From NCBI GenBank assembly GCA_035582835.1, contig JAYKAV010003437.1, forward strand, positions 112,786 to 176,785: DNA of 64,000 nt. The letters run 5' to 3'. The notes below the pieces were generated by a model. That model ran no database searches. It was not told the DNA's origin and was given only the letters and a program-made list of their open reading frames with translations. Each line of letters opens with the position of its first letter. Within the stretch, counting starts at the first letter, position 1. A program made the position numbers and the translations under genes. Of this stretch, positions 63,967 to 64,000 are shown in pieces. The DNA is from Phoebastria nigripes (taxonomy: Eukaryota > Chordata > Aves > Procellariiformes > Diomedeidae).

Positions 63967-64000
63967 GTTCTCAGGGGGAAGGGGATAAAACCAGGCTCAC

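Larger units (their letters stand above)
62450..64000 (+). mobile_element. 5'-complete CR1 LINE (continues past the window end)
   Basis: The abrupt change from AT-rich sequence to GC/CpG-rich sequence at about 62450 marks the start. A ~430-bp GC-rich 5' UTR is followed by ORF1 and, at the window edge, by sequence after the ORF1 stop codon where ORF2 would begin. Most CR1 copies are 5'-truncated, so a copy with the 5' UTR and ORF1 is uncommon. Whether ORF2 and the 3' tail are present lies outside the window. Confidence 0.88.

Overview
This window is vertebrate nuclear DNA and most likely avian. The evidence is the repeat content: CR1 LINE fragments carrying the typical (ATTCTATG)n-type 3' tails, and one family of class II (ERVK-like) LTRs whose associated primer-binding site matches tRNA-Lys(1,2). 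The background is AT-rich, and I see no Alu, L1, B1 or plant/insect elements. The species cannot be fixed from the sequence alone. I recognise no host protein-coding exon, no functional tRNA, rRNA or snRNA, and no CRISPR or bacterial feature. The window reads as intergenic or deep intronic sequence.

Layout. 1-55.3 kb is mostly unique AT-rich sequence. It is interrupted by a solo LTR on the + strand (261-854, with a perfect 6-bp target duplication), a CR1 reverse-transcriptase remnant (3575-3995, -), a solo LTR on the - strand (12448-13044), an assembly gap in purine-rich sequence (14268-14660), an old 1-kb CR1 (33646-34655, -), a 64-bp CR1 tail (35841-35904, +) and a younger CR1 that keeps the C-terminal ORF2 frame open to its stop (about 50275-51110, +). 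Simple repeats are scattered through it. A degenerate tRNA-like sequence lies near 52.3 kb.

55.3-64 kb is a mobile-element cluster. A CR1 on the - strand (55324-55998 and 58661-58781) was split by a 2.66-kb non-autonomous ERV (55999-58660). The ERV has both LTRs, a tRNA-Lys PBS and a polypurine tract but no gag, pro, pol or env. Its interior holds a decayed array of roughly 48-bp repeats and a duplicated block, each copy of which carries a PPT/U3-like junction. Next is a rearranged CR1 (about 59385-60819, +) in which decayed ORF1 sequence abuts the RT catalytic region. The window ends inside a rarer, 5'-complete CR1 (about 62450 onward, +). That copy has a CpG-rich 5' UTR and an ORF1 with a Cys4 zinc motif, coiled coil and SGNH-type esterase. 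ORF1 is broken by one stop codon, one frameshift and the loss of the expected catalytic His.

How parts act together. The four LTR copies share a compact promoter (CCAAT-like, CRE/ATF-like and TATA boxes). Only one copy keeps a perfect CRE. The CR1 ORF1 and ORF2 fragments are parts of a LINE machinery that is not intact anywhere in this window. Statements about candidate conserved non-coding elements and ancient MITE relics are inference only.
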